From an uncultured Bacteroidales bacterium (GTDB taxonomy: Bacteria; Bacteroidota; Bacteroidia; Bacteroidales; Bacteroidaceae), in NCBI GenBank assembly GCA_902799685.1, contig CADCBO010000003.1, positions 1-64,000 on the forward strand: a DNA stretch of 64,000 nucleotides, written 5' to 3'. The notes below the pieces were generated by a model, which worked only from the letters and a program-made list of their open reading frames with translations, had not been told where the DNA came from and ran no database searches. This document shows, piece after piece, positions 8,333 through 17,804 of this stretch (positions are counted from its first letter, which is position 1; every line of letters begins with the position of its first letter). The position numbers and the translations under genes are program-made.

Positions 8333-8704
8333 ATGAGACGTCTTACCAAGAAGGAGAGAGTAATAATGGACTACTACTGGACCTATGGGCCCATGTTCAT
8401 CCGAGAGTTGCAGGAGCGCTATCCTGATCCCAAACCATCATTCGGCACGCTGTCCAACCAGGTGCGTACACTCCAGGCCGACGGCTTCATGAGCCACAAA
8501 GCCTACGGCACCAACTATCAGTACTACGCAATAGTTGACAGGGAGCAGTACAGCAAGTCCGGTATAAGCGGCATAGTGGATGAGTTCTTCAGTAGCTCTT
8601 ATTCAAACGTGGTGATGTCGTTCGTAAAGGATGAGAAACTGTCGGTCGAGGAGTTGGAGAAGATAATAAAGGAAATAAAGAAAAACAGGAAGCAGAAGAA
8701 ATAA
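8333..8704 (+). CDS. BlaI/MecI-family transcriptional repressor
   Basis: The 123-residue product has the BlaI/MecI winged-helix layout: RRLTKKERVIMDYYW at the start, FIRELQERYPDPKPSFGTLSNQVR (in parts) as recognition helix region, a wing, then a C-terminal dimerisation segment ending in a Lys-rich tail. In this family a partner M56 membrane protease relieves repression after sensing a signal. The stop TAA (8702-8704) shares a base with the ATG of the M56 gene, so the two are translationally coupled. No beta-lactamase is present; the target is more likely this operon. Confidence 0.88.
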   Translation: MRRLTKKERVIMDYYWTYGPMFIRELQERYPDPKPSFGTLSNQVRTLQADGFMSHKAYGTNYQYYAIVDREQYSKSGISGIVDEFFSSSYSNVVMSFVKDEKLSVEELEKIIKEIKKNRKQKK

Positions 8705-11700
8705 TGACCCCCCTCCTTGTTTACATATTAAAGGTTGCGTTGCTTACGGTGGTATTCGTGCTGCTGTACCACCTGTTGCTACGGCGTGATACTTTCCACC
8801 GTACAGCACGCATAGTCCTTGTATCATCGCTGGTAATCTCTTATATACTGCCGTTCTGCGTAATCACAATCCATAAGCCCATAATCTTAGCTGAAAGCCC
8901 AGAAGTGGAGGTGGCTCAGACTCCTGTAGCCGTTCCTACACCACAATACAACCATCAGGCTCAACCTGGATTGCAGCAATCGCAATTCCAGATGCAGCCA
9001 CAGCAGCAGGCATTAACAACGGTCGTTGCCGACCATAGGCAAATAGACTGGATAGCGATATCAGCAGTCATCTATGCATTGGGAGTAGTAATACTGATAG
9101 CGTTAAGACTCCTGTCAGTACAGAAAGTATTGCGTATAATCCGTCGCGGCCGGGTAATAGTGGAAAAGAAAGGTTGCAGGATAGTAATATCAAGTGATGA
9201 CATCCGTCCCTTCAGCTGGATGAATAGCATAGTTCTTCCGGAAAATATGGCGCAGTCTGAATCCTTATGGAATTCGGCAGTAGTGCGTCACGAACATTCC
9301 CATGTATCACACCATCATTCCATAGAGTTGTTGGCCACAGATATACTATCCGCATTCCAGTGGTTCAACCCGGCAGTTTGGCTTCTTAGACACGATTTGT
9401 GCTGCGTACAGGAGTTTGAGGCCGATGCCTCAGTCCTTGAGTCCGGTCTGGACATAGAAGAGTATGAGCAAAGCTTGTTAAGCATAGCAACCGGCGGCTT
9501 GTCCATCCCGCTTGTAAACGGTTTGGGCGAGAGTTATCTGCACACAAGAATCAAGATGATGAACCGCAAGCATTCACGCAAGGCAAATCTGCTCAAGCTC
9601 ATTTATCTTCCGGTAGTGGTACTCGTCTCATTGAGCTTGATGGCCAATAATGTTTATGATGATAATAAAACATATTGGGACAACTATACGGATGCCACTC
9701 CTGGTATAAAATCAATAGAGGTTAATGACAGGGACGTGCAAGGCAGTACTACCATATATAACGAAAATGGTATGCAACTGGAACGCCTCAATTGGATATG
9801 CCAGACAAATGAAGCTGGTGCCAACATAATTAGAAATAACGGTAGTGAACATTATAATTATGATGAAAATGGCCGTCTTGTATCAAGAAGAACAAGTACA
9901 GACGGTGTTGTAGTGATAAACATAGAATATGGTAATCACGGAAAGTATGTGCCGGTTAGCATAGGCGAACCTTACAGAGGTGATATCATGACTCTGATGG
10001 ACACCAGGCTTATTAAGGATGTATCGGCAATTTCCATGGAATATTCTGACGGTTCTGTCATCAGACATGTATTTGTTCCAGACGGAAACCGTTTGATACA
10101 CAAATATCCTGATATGACAAATGGACAAGATACAGTTGAAAAGCAACAGATAATTGAATGCAATGAAAGAGGCCTTCCATATTACATTGAGACTGAGAAT
10201 GGTCATATAGGTCCTGTTTCTTATCAGTCTGACGGCGGGTTTGACAGCATAATTGAGTTACACGGAAAGACAGGGGAACCACAATGGACAATTATTTACA
10301 AATATGCTCCAGGAACTCATTATACGTCAGAGATTATCAGAATTTCTGATGATATGACCACCAGAACACTGTATTCCCATAATGACAAAGGAGATTTGCT
10401 GAATTCGCGGATGGATGTAGAACACAGAGATAATCAGCCAAAACAGGATTTTTCTTATGAATACGATTCGCATGGTAACTGGGTAAAAAGAAACCGTGAC
10501 ATTTATGCTTATGCTGGAGCTACACCCATTTCAGAAGTAATGACCAGAAGCATCAAATATTATGATTCCGATATTTCAAAGGAAGAGTATCAGAGGTTGC
10601 TTTCGCAATCTTATTTGCTTACACCAGATACACTACTTACCAGAGAACAACTATCCTTACAACTGAAATTGGGCAACTTCATGAATACATACGTTACGGT
10701 AGAAAATAACCACATGAAATTGTCTGTTCCAAGAATAGTCCTTACGTCTATGGGAATCCCTTCATTCTACTACGATATTCTTCAGTATCAGATAGATGAA
10801 AACAATACTTTCTTTGACAATATGTTTGAAGAAGATGTGATGTTTGATACTGAGAAAATGCTCCAAGAGGCTAATGACCGCTATTGGAATGAGGAGCGCC
10901 CGCAGTTAGTCTCGCGCATAGAACGATATGACAGTTCTGAAAGGCAAAAATCCATTGAGTTCATTCAAAACAATTGGCAGATTTCATCGCCTGGCGAGAC
11001 AACCCAACAGACAAAGAATGATTCCATCATTACATATATAGATGTTGATGTAAAGAATGGTGATGCAAAGTCCCTGGTTGAGAGAGAACAGTTCAAGGAA
11101 GCAACTGACAGATTCTCCAGCAAACTGTCATATAATGAAGATGGTACGGTCTCCTTATCAGACAATACTACATCACAGGATATACAGATCAGTCCGGAAC
11201 TCTTTGAGATGTTCAATGAAGTTATAGATATCTATAATAATGGTGTAAAAGAGACGGATAGCGTCATGGCATCAGATGGCACTGACGCTAATAGGGAAGA
11301 TGTATTTGATCCTGCAAATTCTATTGATGAATTGTTTGAAAATGACGGAATAGTGACAAATAATAAAGCATATAAGGGGTATTTGAACTTTATCCGCATT
11401 TCCAATTCCGTTTATGAATTCTGGATTGTTGGCGTGGCTGATAAAGGTGGTAAGGCTGTCACAATAGAATTGGGATCTATAAATTATGCCATTACATTCT
11501 TAGAGAATCTTATTTCATCATATAAGCAAGGCAGTACCATTGAGATTAAAGGACACTCATTTACCGGAGTCAAAGGAAAGGCGTATTCAATTCCCAGAAG
11601 TGATGGCTTTGACTCTGAGCCATATCTGGTAAGTATCAAACACCTCAAGCATGACTTGTCTGTACTGGAGAAAAGAAGGGATAGGCCAAATGTGGGCTTT

Positions 11701-12150
11701 GATGAGGTTGGATTCTTTACAGAGGAAAACAAACCGGATCATTATGTACTTTTATTTCCTGACCGTCCTTCTACATCAGTCTTAGTAGATGATCAAAATG
11801 ATGGCGTATATGGAGAGACTGCAGCAAATGTGCTGATTGAAAGGAAAATTCGGGAAAGGGCAGTTGGAATAGCAGAGGGAAACTGGAGCCGATTCAACGG
11901 TGTAATATTAGTAGGCCCGTTGCGCCATACTGAACATATGGGAGCGTCAGGACAAAAATATAATTCTTATATCAGGACTTATATTCCTATTATCTACGAC
12001 TCAGAGAAGTATCAGGCCCCGCTTACCGATTATCAGAGAGGCCTTAAAAGGCCCGTTTTCAGACATCCCAAAAAAGAAAAATCAACAAAGGAAGCAGGTA
12101 TTATAAGCGCAAGACAAAAAGAAGGATCAACAAACGATGAGAATACATAA
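8704..12150 (+). CDS. M56-family (BlaR1-like) membrane metallopeptidase with very large C-terminal region
   Basis: The first ~320 residues are a BlaR1/M56 sensor-protease: membrane helices at about 5-25, 36-58, 118-138 and 298-316, with the zinc motif HEHSH (196-200) and the downstream EFEAD (237-241). The C-terminal ~830 residues are unusual. They follow the last helix, so should lie outside the cytoplasm, and contain several scattered YD/RHS-like units (YNENGMQLE, YDENGRLVS, EYDSHGNWVK, YNEDGTVSL). I see no penicillin-binding domain. At 1148 residues it is far longer than the ~300-600 usual for M56 sensors. The 3' half is AT-rich compared with flanking core genes. Its ligand is unknown. Confidence 0.85.
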   Translation: MTPLLVYILKVALLTVVFVLLYHLLLRRDTFHRTARIVLVSSLVISYILPFCVITIHKPIILAESPEVEVAQTPVAVPTPQYNHQAQPGLQQSQFQMQPQQQALTTVVADHRQIDWIAISAVIYALGVVILIALRLLSVQKVLRIIRRGRVIVEKKGCRIVISSDDIRPFSWMNSIVLPENMAQSESLWNSAVVRHEHSHVSHHHSIELLATDILSAFQWFNPAVWLLRHDLCCVQEFEADASVLESGLDIEEYEQSLLSIATGGLSIPLVNGLGESYLHTRIKMMNRKHSRKANLLKLIYLPVVVLVSLSLMANNVYDDNKTYWDNYTDATPGIKSIEVNDRDVQGSTTIYNENGMQLERLNWICQTNEAGANIIRNNGSEHYNYDENGRLVSRRTSTDGVVVINIEYGNHGKYVPVSIGEPYRGDIMTLMDTRLIKDVSAISMEYSDGSVIRHVFVPDGNRLIHKYPDMTNGQDTVEKQQIIECNERGLPYYIETENGHIGPVSYQSDGGFDSIIELHGKTGEPQWTIIYKYAPGTHYTSEIIRISDDMTTRTLYSHNDKGDLLNSRMDVEHRDNQPKQDFSYEYDSHGNWVKRNRDIYAYAGATPISEVMTRSIKYYDSDISKEEYQRLLSQSYLLTPDTLLTREQLSLQLKLGNFMNTYVTVENNHMKLSVPRIVLTSMGIPSFYYDILQYQIDENNTFFDNMFEEDVMFDTEKMLQEANDRYWNEERPQLVSRIERYDSSERQKSIEFIQNNWQISSPGETTQQTKNDSIITYIDVDVKNGDAKSLVEREQFKEATDRFSSKLSYNEDGTVSLSDNTTSQDIQISPELFEMFNEVIDIYNNGVKETDSVMASDGTDANREDVFDPANSIDELFENDGIVTNNKAYKGYLNFIRISNSVYEFWIVGVADKGGKAVTIELGSINYAITFLENLISSYKQGSTIEIKGHSFTGVKGKAYSIPRSDGFDSEPYLVSIKHLKHDLSVLEKRRDRPNVGFDEVGFFTEENKPDHYVLLFPDRPSTSVLVDDQNDGVYGETAANVLIERKIRERAVGIAEGNWSRFNGVILVGPLRHTEHMGASGQKYNSYIRTYIPIIYDSEKYQAPLTDYQRGLKRPVFRHPKKEKSTKEAGIISARQKEGSTNDENT

Positions 12151-12182
12151 CAGGATAAAACCATGTATATCTAAACATAAAT

Positions 12183-13577
12183 ATGAAAAGATTCTATTCT
12201 CCTATCTATTTACTGATGGCTACAGGTTTCCTGTTCCTGTCATCGTGCGGCGACAAGTCAACGGACCCTGTAATTGAAGAGTCAAGCAACGTGGTTGCCG
12301 GACAGGTTAAGCCAACGTCATTCACAGCAACCATATCAGGTACATACAAAGACATCTCCAAGGCAGACATAGCACTTGGTAATCACGGCGTCTTGTTCTG
12401 TCCAAAAACAGATACTGCTGCAGATATCTTCCAATCCTGGAAAAACGGCAATGATAATCCGGGATGCAGTATTTCCGCTAAAGGCACATTCTCAGGTGAA
12501 TCATATTCATGCAGGATTGAAGGTCTATATCCTGAGACAGAATACAGCTTTTGCCTTTTCTTCCAAAACAAGGACAACACAGTCCGTGAGATAAGTAGTG
12601 TCTATTCATTCACCACCGCAATCTTCAGTCCAAAGTTTGATGAACTCAAGTACGGTAATGTTCATTATGTTGATGCCGAAGCTACAATCAGCGTCTCTAT
12701 GGATGCGCCTGACGTGAGCAGTTGCACAATAGGCGTAATGTTCTCGCAGTCATCAGGCGTGAATAAAGAAAACGCTCAGTCCGTAATAGATTTTACTGGT
12801 GATTTTGGCAGTAATAATACAGTTGCATTAAAGGGTTTGAAGCCAGACAGCGTCTATTATTGCCGGCCATTTGCCAGCTACAAGACCAGTACGGGAGTTG
12901 ATGTCTTTGTATATGGTCCAGAGAACAGTTTTTCTACTGTTCGTTCTGATAATATGTGGGTTGACCTGGAATTGCCAAGTGGCATAAAGTGGTCAAAATG
13001 CGATTTGGGTGATACTAAGTTCGAGGCTGCCGGATCATCGTTCAACTATCAGTGGGGAATGTTGGTTCCATTTGAGTATCCCACAGCAGGTGGAATAAAC
13101 AATGACGATTGGCGTCTTTCCCAATACAAATATTATAATCCGGAAAGCGATAGCTTCATAGATATAGGCAATGAAATAAGCGGTACAGAATATGATGTGG
13201 CAAGGGCTGTTCTAGGCGGTAAATGGCGTATGCCTACAAAAGCCGATGTGGATGAACTTATTGCCAATTGTGACTTGACAAAGTTGGAGAGGGTGCATTA
13301 TTCTGTAGAAGTGTCCGGTTACACATATGAAGGTAACGCCCAGGTAGGTGACGCAATTGGCAAAAACGGCAATACCATACAATTTTTGTTAAACAATGGC
13401 GCATATTGGTGTGGCACTATGAACGATGATGGAAATCCATACTGTTTTGTTTTTACTGCCGACTATAACGATCATGCTGTTCCTGTGCCCGGCACTGGAA
13501 GGATACAAATATGGACTCAGCAGAAACGCTTTTATAATCTATGGATCCGTCCGGTCTGGGATCCCAACATGCAGTGA
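12183..13577 (+). CDS. lipoprotein with FN3-like domains and a Fibrobacter-type paralogous domain
   Basis: The product (464 residues) has a lipoprotein signal (FLFLSSC, Cys about 22). Two fibronectin-III-like segments with ETEYSF and DSVYYCRPFASY follow. The C-terminal ~200 residues (WVDLELPSGIKWSKCDLG, GGKWRMPTKADVDEL, WIRPVW) match the domain called Fibrobacter succinogenes major paralogous domain, common in surface lipoproteins of Bacteroidales. It lies 32 bases after the M56 gene on the same strand and may be an operon partner. It is probably surface-exposed; the function is unknown. Confidence 0.78.
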   Translation: MKRFYSPIYLLMATGFLFLSSCGDKSTDPVIEESSNVVAGQVKPTSFTATISGTYKDISKADIALGNHGVLFCPKTDTAADIFQSWKNGNDNPGCSISAKGTFSGESYSCRIEGLYPETEYSFCLFFQNKDNTVREISSVYSFTTAIFSPKFDELKYGNVHYVDAEATISVSMDAPDVSSCTIGVMFSQSSGVNKENAQSVIDFTGDFGSNNTVALKGLKPDSVYYCRPFASYKTSTGVDVFVYGPENSFSTVRSDNMWVDLELPSGIKWSKCDLGDTKFEAAGSSFNYQWGMLVPFEYPTAGGINNDDWRLSQYKYYNPESDSFIDIGNEISGTEYDVARAVLGGKWRMPTKADVDELIANCDLTKLERVHYSVEVSGYTYEGNAQVGDAIGKNGNTIQFLLNNGAYWCGTMNDDGNPYCFVFTADYNDHAVPVPGTGRIQIWTQQKRFYNLWIRPVWDPNMQ

Positions 13578-13664
13578 AAATGCAACGATATTGCAACGCC
13601 TAATCCTTGTTGATTGTGAATATGGGAACTATTTTTGCCAACAAAAGTATAAAGACAAGAAAAA

Positions 13665-14402
13665 ATGAATATTAGAAAGTTTCTTTTTCTGGCATTCACA
13701 TTCATTGCCATAGTAGCAAATGCACAAGAGCGTATTGATTTGCTTCAGACCAGCAAGTATTTCAAGCGTGGTTATATTGGTTTGGTAGAGCGTATGCTTC
13801 TGCCTCAGGCAACTGAAGAAGAGTTTGATGAACTTGTATATGGCCGAATCTGGGGCATCATCTCCAGACCAAGTTTCTCTGCTGAGGAAAGCGTTTACTG
13901 TGTAAGGACAGCTTTGGGTTACAAACTGGTAATGCGTCGTGCCGAAAGAAACATCTGGTATGCGGCTCGCGATATAGTATATGATAGGATAGAAAATGAG
14001 ATCGGTATTCGCTTTGAGCGCAACAATGTCAGATGGGAAGATGTTGATTTAAAGATGAAGGTCAGTGAAACAGAGCTGTTTATTACCGATAATCAGGCAT
14101 CAGCCCTTAAACAGCTGATTAGTTTGGCTGTTAATACATCATCACCCTTGGCTTCAGTTATTGGATTGGACGGTGAGACTACTGTTTTCTTCCATAACGG
14201 TTATGCTGCCGAATGTTGGAGCCCCCAGGACGGCAAACTTAAACAACTTGTTGATGTAACAAAAGCCATGAAAGAGGCTGTACAGAAGAATGATAACACC
14301 ATTATTCAGGAGATACTTCCCCAAGTCCAGTCACTTACCCAAGAATTCCAGAAATTGGTCCAGGATTGGGCCGCATCACAATCGCTTGATTTGGCTTTTT
14401 GA
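13665..14402 (+). CDS. secreted protein of unknown family (paralogue of 17805-18554)
   Basis: I do not recognise this family. The 245-residue product has a signal peptide (about 1-20, ending IVANAQ). The C-terminal ~100 residues contain GLDGETTVFF...AECWSPQDGKLKQLVDV (in parts), which aligns with GLDGTTYRFY...ARCWSPRGGNNAALVAI of the gene at 17805, followed in both by an amphipathic helix. The two are therefore diverged paralogues in one region. It lies between the FN3 lipoprotein and a broken plug fragment. It is probably periplasmic. Confidence 0.72.
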   Translation: MNIRKFLFLAFTFIAIVANAQERIDLLQTSKYFKRGYIGLVERMLLPQATEEEFDELVYGRIWGIISRPSFSAEESVYCVRTALGYKLVMRRAERNIWYAARDIVYDRIENEIGIRFERNNVRWEDVDLKMKVSETELFITDNQASALKQLISLAVNTSSPLASVIGLDGETTVFFHNGYAAECWSPQDGKLKQLVDVTKAMKEAVQKNDNTIIQEILPQVQSLTQEFQKLVQDWAASQSLDLAF

Positions 14403-14414
14403 CATTATTATAAT

Positions 14415-14742
14415 ATGAAAATAAGAAGGATCAGAATCTGGCTTTCACGCGGTTGGTACCGCAGGAAAACCGTTAATTGTGTTGGACGGTAGTGTAATCA
14501 TTTTGAATAGTGACAAACGGGCTGATTTTGATTTTGCAAATGATTCCTTTTCAAGAAAAGAGGTTGCCAGACTTTTGGATATTAAGCCTAAACAGATTAA
14601 ATCCATTTCATTCCTTAAAGATGATAAAGCAACGGCATTCTGGGGCAGCAGAGGCGCCAATGGCGTACTTGAAATAAAGAGTAAAGATTTTTACCGCAGG
14701 ATGAAGAAAGAGGGCAATCAAAATATAGATAAGCAGCAGTAA
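14415..14742 (+). pseudogene. TonB-plug-like fragment with a disrupted 5' end
   Basis: From 14434 to 14742 one frame reads GFHAVGTAGKPLIVLDG, then RKEVARLLDIKPKQIKSISF and FWGSRGANGVLEIKS. This is the core of a TonB-dependent-receptor plug. The only upstream ATG (14415) is in another frame and gives RIRI before hitting a stop; joined by a frameshift near 14436 it would restore RIRI-SGFHAVG, the usual entry to a plug. A GTG at 14479 with AGGA upstream could instead start an 87-residue product. The C-terminal half aligns with the end of the protein encoded at 20040-21338. No barrel follows. Confidence 0.55.
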
Positions 14743-14778
14743 TCATTAAAAAATATAAACATGTTATGAAGTAGTATT

Positions 14779-16404
14779 ATGAAACATTATTTGTACAATC
14801 TATTTTTTATTGTTCTGATCTTTACATCTTGCATTACATCACAACATGTAAACAGAAGCAAAGATGCCTTTGATGGTTCTTTAAAATTGCTTGATAAAAA
14901 GTACGGACAGGGAAAATTCCAAACGCTTCCGGAAGAAGCCGGAGCAGTTTGGATTTTACCGGACGGGACAATCAACATCAGGTTCACACTCTCTGATACA
15001 TCTCATTTCAGTTATGAAGAGTTAAAGTCTTATTTGAGAAAGAATACTATACCCAGGCGAATGGTTGTGGTTATGTCAAAAATCCAGAATCCCAAACTGG
15101 AAGACGCACGTGATTATGTTGAATTGTTCAATCATTCAGGGTGTAGGACTATTGTAGTGGCCAATGAAAACCAACTGAACGAATCCTTCTACTCAACTTA
15201 TAAATATGCCCGTATTTATTCAACCGGTAAAGAAGATTATGAATTAGATCATAATGGTATCACGGTTCAAGGTGATGCCAAAATGATTGCTGACTGGATT
15301 TCAATTCTTGGTGTAGAAAGCGTTGCTTTTTATCCCGATGAAAAAATGAGCTGGAACGATGCTGCCATAATTATGAAATCGGCAAAAGCAAGAGGTATCA
15401 GAAACTTTTCAATCTGTACTCTTTTGTATAATACCAGTCATGATTTGGCCATCAACAAAAAAGAAACGTCATACTATCAGATGACATTTATTCCGTCCGA
15501 TATCAAAACAGATGATATGGATAAGGATATGAAGCTATTGGATGTAGAACATAAGTTGTCTGAAAGGCTTTCCGAAGACTGCAAGAAAGATGCTGTCAAG
15601 ATAGTGGATTGGCCAAAGGTGTTTTTTGATCCGGACATGGAGATGAAGGTTAAAACAGCGGTTTTTAAGGAAGACGAATTTATTCTTGTCCTTACACGTC
15701 AGGGATTGGGAAGGAACTGCTGGTATAAGCCTGATATGAACACCTCAATAATTGCAGATGGAAAAGAATATCGTCTAATAAAAGATGATGGCTTTGAAGA
15801 TTTCAGCTGTTTTCCGTACAATCCAGACTATGGATATTCAAATGGAAGTTTGTGTTGGGTCCCGGAAAGAGGTATAATCCTTAACACACTTCATTTTGAG
15901 GCAATACCTTTAAATACAGATTATATTGACTTTGTAGGAACAAGAGAATACTGTTTTTACGGAATCCAACTTGGCGAGACAGACAGGTTTTCTGATACAG
16001 AAGTTATTAATAGCATGATGTTGAGAACTCCCATTTCATTGAATGGAACTAAAGGAGGTGATGCCCTGGCCATCAATAGAATTGAGCTATCGCCAAATGA
16101 GACCACTATAGGCTTGAATGTGTTTATAAATGCAGATTTCACTTATAAAGCTCATTTTGGTTCAGATTTTGAACTGACTTTGGCTGATGGCACAATTGTA
16201 AAGGCACTCAGAATAGAGGGAGTACCCACTGATACAGATTATATACGCGCGGGAGACATGGTCGTAGAATACCCTAGAATAGTATTCCCCAAAATACCGG
16301 AGGAACAGTTAAAACACCTGAGATTGACCGGAACTATTTGCCACTCACCGATTAATGTCTCCTTTGGATATAAAAGGCCATCACAATATGATGTACTATT
16401 TTAA
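14779..16404 (+). CDS. large lipoprotein of unknown function
   Basis: I do not recognise this 541-residue protein. It begins with a lipoprotein signal (FIVLIFTSC). The middle has alternating short strands and helices (RMVVVMSKIQNPKLEDARDY; IADWISILGVESVAFYPDEK), somewhat like ExbD-type or DUF-type periplasmic folds. The C-terminal half looks beta-rich. It is AT-rich: line 15421-15480 has 20 G+C of 60. It is the last gene of the run that starts at the BlaI gene. Confidence 0.7.
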   Translation: MKHYLYNLFFIVLIFTSCITSQHVNRSKDAFDGSLKLLDKKYGQGKFQTLPEEAGAVWILPDGTINIRFTLSDTSHFSYEELKSYLRKNTIPRRMVVVMSKIQNPKLEDARDYVELFNHSGCRTIVVANENQLNESFYSTYKYARIYSTGKEDYELDHNGITVQGDAKMIADWISILGVESVAFYPDEKMSWNDAAIIMKSAKARGIRNFSICTLLYNTSHDLAINKKETSYYQMTFIPSDIKTDDMDKDMKLLDVEHKLSERLSEDCKKDAVKIVDWPKVFFDPDMEMKVKTAVFKEDEFILVLTRQGLGRNCWYKPDMNTSIIADGKEYRLIKDDGFEDFSCFPYNPDYGYSNGSLCWVPERGIILNTLHFEAIPLNTDYIDFVGTREYCFYGIQLGETDRFSDTEVINSMMLRTPISLNGTKGGDALAINRIELSPNETTIGLNVFINADFTYKAHFGSDFELTLADGTIVKALRIEGVPTDTDYIRAGDMVVEYPRIVFPKIPEEQLKHLRLTGTICHSPINVSFGYKRPSQYDVLF

Positions 16405-16618
16405 AATTCAACTTAAACAGAAAAAGCCAAATACATAAGTATGCTGTTTTTCTGGACATTTATACATTGGACACAATCTGTCAGGATTCCCATCACGCGA
16501 TAGGTGGTTTCTCATAAGACATTAACAACAGGAATAAGGTAGCATTCTTTAGGCTCGCAACCGACCTGTTTGGACATTTTCTTGGTTAGTTTCTTGGTGC
16601 TCTTTATTAACGAATTAA

Positions 16619-16643
16619 AGCCGTAGGTACTCGACCAACGGCT
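16619..16643 (-). terminator. possible terminator for the minus-strand remnant
   Basis: On the minus strand AGCCGT and ACGGCT form a six-base stem around a 13-base loop, followed by TTTAATTC. It lies 22 bases beyond the stop of the toxin fragment. The T tract is short, so termination is uncertain. Confidence 0.4.
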
Positions 16644-16665
16644 CTAATATACTGCTACCCAAATG

Positions 16666-16925
16666 TTACTTTATCTGTGCGGCTTGGGTTGTGGGTACTT
16701 GTCTACAATCCCAGAAACCTACAATATGTATTGTGTCATTATTTGTGCGGTAAATTATTTTGCTCAAGCCATTGACAATCATATTTTTCATAGAGCTTTT
16801 GTCAGTTCAAGTTCCTCCTGTTCAATGCGGGATATTTCTTCATCCCATTCTTGCATCACTTCGTCGTTAGGAGTTCCCTTGCCTACAACTTTTTTGCGAG
16901 AATTCAAAGATTTCCAATGTTGAGA
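16666..16925 (-). pseudogene. remnant of a RelE/ParE-type toxin-antitoxin pair
   Basis: Read on the minus strand, 16925 to 16788 gives a 45-residue open stretch with no start codon (KVVGKGTPNDEVMQEWDEEI, then SRIEQEELELTKAL). An ATGA overlap at 16791 leads into a 41-residue frame (16791-16666) with LSKIIYRTNNDTIHIVGFWD followed by CRQVP. The second part matches the C-terminal half of RelE/ParE-type toxins (KIIYRI...VRFWDCRQ). The N-terminal halves of both are missing, so this is a relic rather than a working module. Assignment of the first fragment as antitoxin is by position only. Confidence 0.5.
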
Positions 16926-17029
16926 TTATTGTGGTGGAGTGAGAGGCTATAACGGAATTTTTTTTAAAACAGGAGACGCATTTTGCATATATATCCGTTT
17001 AGATGACAGACAGCCGGATTAATTGCTTT

Positions 17030-17803
17030 ATGAGAAAGAATAAACTGTTTTTGTTGCTGACATCGGTTTTTATGTTGGTGAGCTTTCCCTTAAGTGCCCA
17101 ACAGACGGTGGGTGCCGATAAGGAAGATGCGGATTTGCAGGCTAAACTGGATTCGACAATTGAAAGGATCAATGAATTGAGTAAGATGAGTAGCGAGCAG
17201 TTGGATTCGCTGCTTAAAAAGATGCAAGAGGATTTGCGCAAGCCTATTGCGTCGGCACCAAAAGTGGGTGGAAGGATTAACGGGCATGTGCTGGATGTAA
17301 ATGGTAATCCTATCAGATACAGGAGCGTGAATATTTGTGAGCGCGACATTGTGGGCCGTGCTGTCACAACTGGCGGATCTGGCCAGGAAGACGGTTTCTT
17401 CATGCTTATGGGCATAAAAAGTCCTGATAATTATCTGACTTTTGGGGCCGAAGGATATGAAACGCAGACCTTACCCATTGATCGAGGAACATACGAGATT
17501 AGACTTAAACCTGTTCCTGTGGCATTGAAGCCGGGCGATGTAATCAAGGGGTCGGTCACCTGCTGGCAGAAAGATGAATTAGGAGGTCCTGGTCGTGGAG
17601 GATATGCATCGACAGGTGCGGTGGTTGCCGAGGTGGATGATAATGGAAATACTGTATCCAGTACCGTAATTGAAGACCGTACATTCAGCCTGAAGATTAC
17701 CAGACCCGGCAACACGCTTGTGGTGTCAAAGGACGGATACACCACATTTACGGCTCCGATAGAGATAACGAGTTATGTTATTGGACTTGATAAAATAGAA
17801 TAA
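17030..17803 (+). CDS. secreted protein with two CarboxypepD_reg-like domains
   Basis: The 257-residue product starts at the ATG at 17030 because MRKNKLFLLLTSVFMLVSFP gives a clean signal peptide ending SAQ; an earlier in-frame ATG at 17003 would add an unlikely polar leader. A helical segment (about 30-75) is followed by a CarboxypepD_reg-like domain (GGRINGHVLDVNGNPIRYRS) and a second beta-sandwich (VIKGSVTCWQKDE...TLVVSKDGYTTF, in parts). One base separates it from the next gene, so the two are likely co-expressed. The role is unknown, probably periplasmic. Confidence 0.72.
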   Translation: MRKNKLFLLLTSVFMLVSFPLSAQQTVGADKEDADLQAKLDSTIERINELSKMSSEQLDSLLKKMQEDLRKPIASAPKVGGRINGHVLDVNGNPIRYRSVNICERDIVGRAVTTGGSGQEDGFFMLMGIKSPDNYLTFGAEGYETQTLPIDRGTYEIRLKPVPVALKPGDVIKGSVTCWQKDELGGPGRGGYASTGAVVAEVDDNGNTVSSTVIEDRTFSLKITRPGNTLVVSKDGYTTFTAPIEITSYVIGLDKIE

Positions 17804-17804
17804 T

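Larger units (their letters stand above)
16405..17029. other. gene-poor stretch with decayed minus-strand module
   Basis: No intact gene is seen. The segment holds an 8-bp inverted pair CAGAAAAA/TTTTTCTG just after the lipoprotein stop (about 16418-16454), a possible minus-strand terminator at 16619-16643, a decayed toxin-antitoxin fragment at 16666-16925, and the leader of the gene at 17030. A plus-strand reading frame across 16663-16923 is only the shadow of the minus-strand remnant. Confidence 0.6.

Noticed and set aside
8333-12150. A beta-lactam resistance operon (BlaI-BlaR1).
   Set aside because: The M56 protein lacks a penicillin-binding domain and no beta-lactamase or PBP gene is near.
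16663-16923. An 86-codon plus-strand frame rich in Ser and Cys.
   Set aside because: It is the shadow of the minus-strand toxin-antitoxin remnant; its composition is odd and no start signal precedes it.
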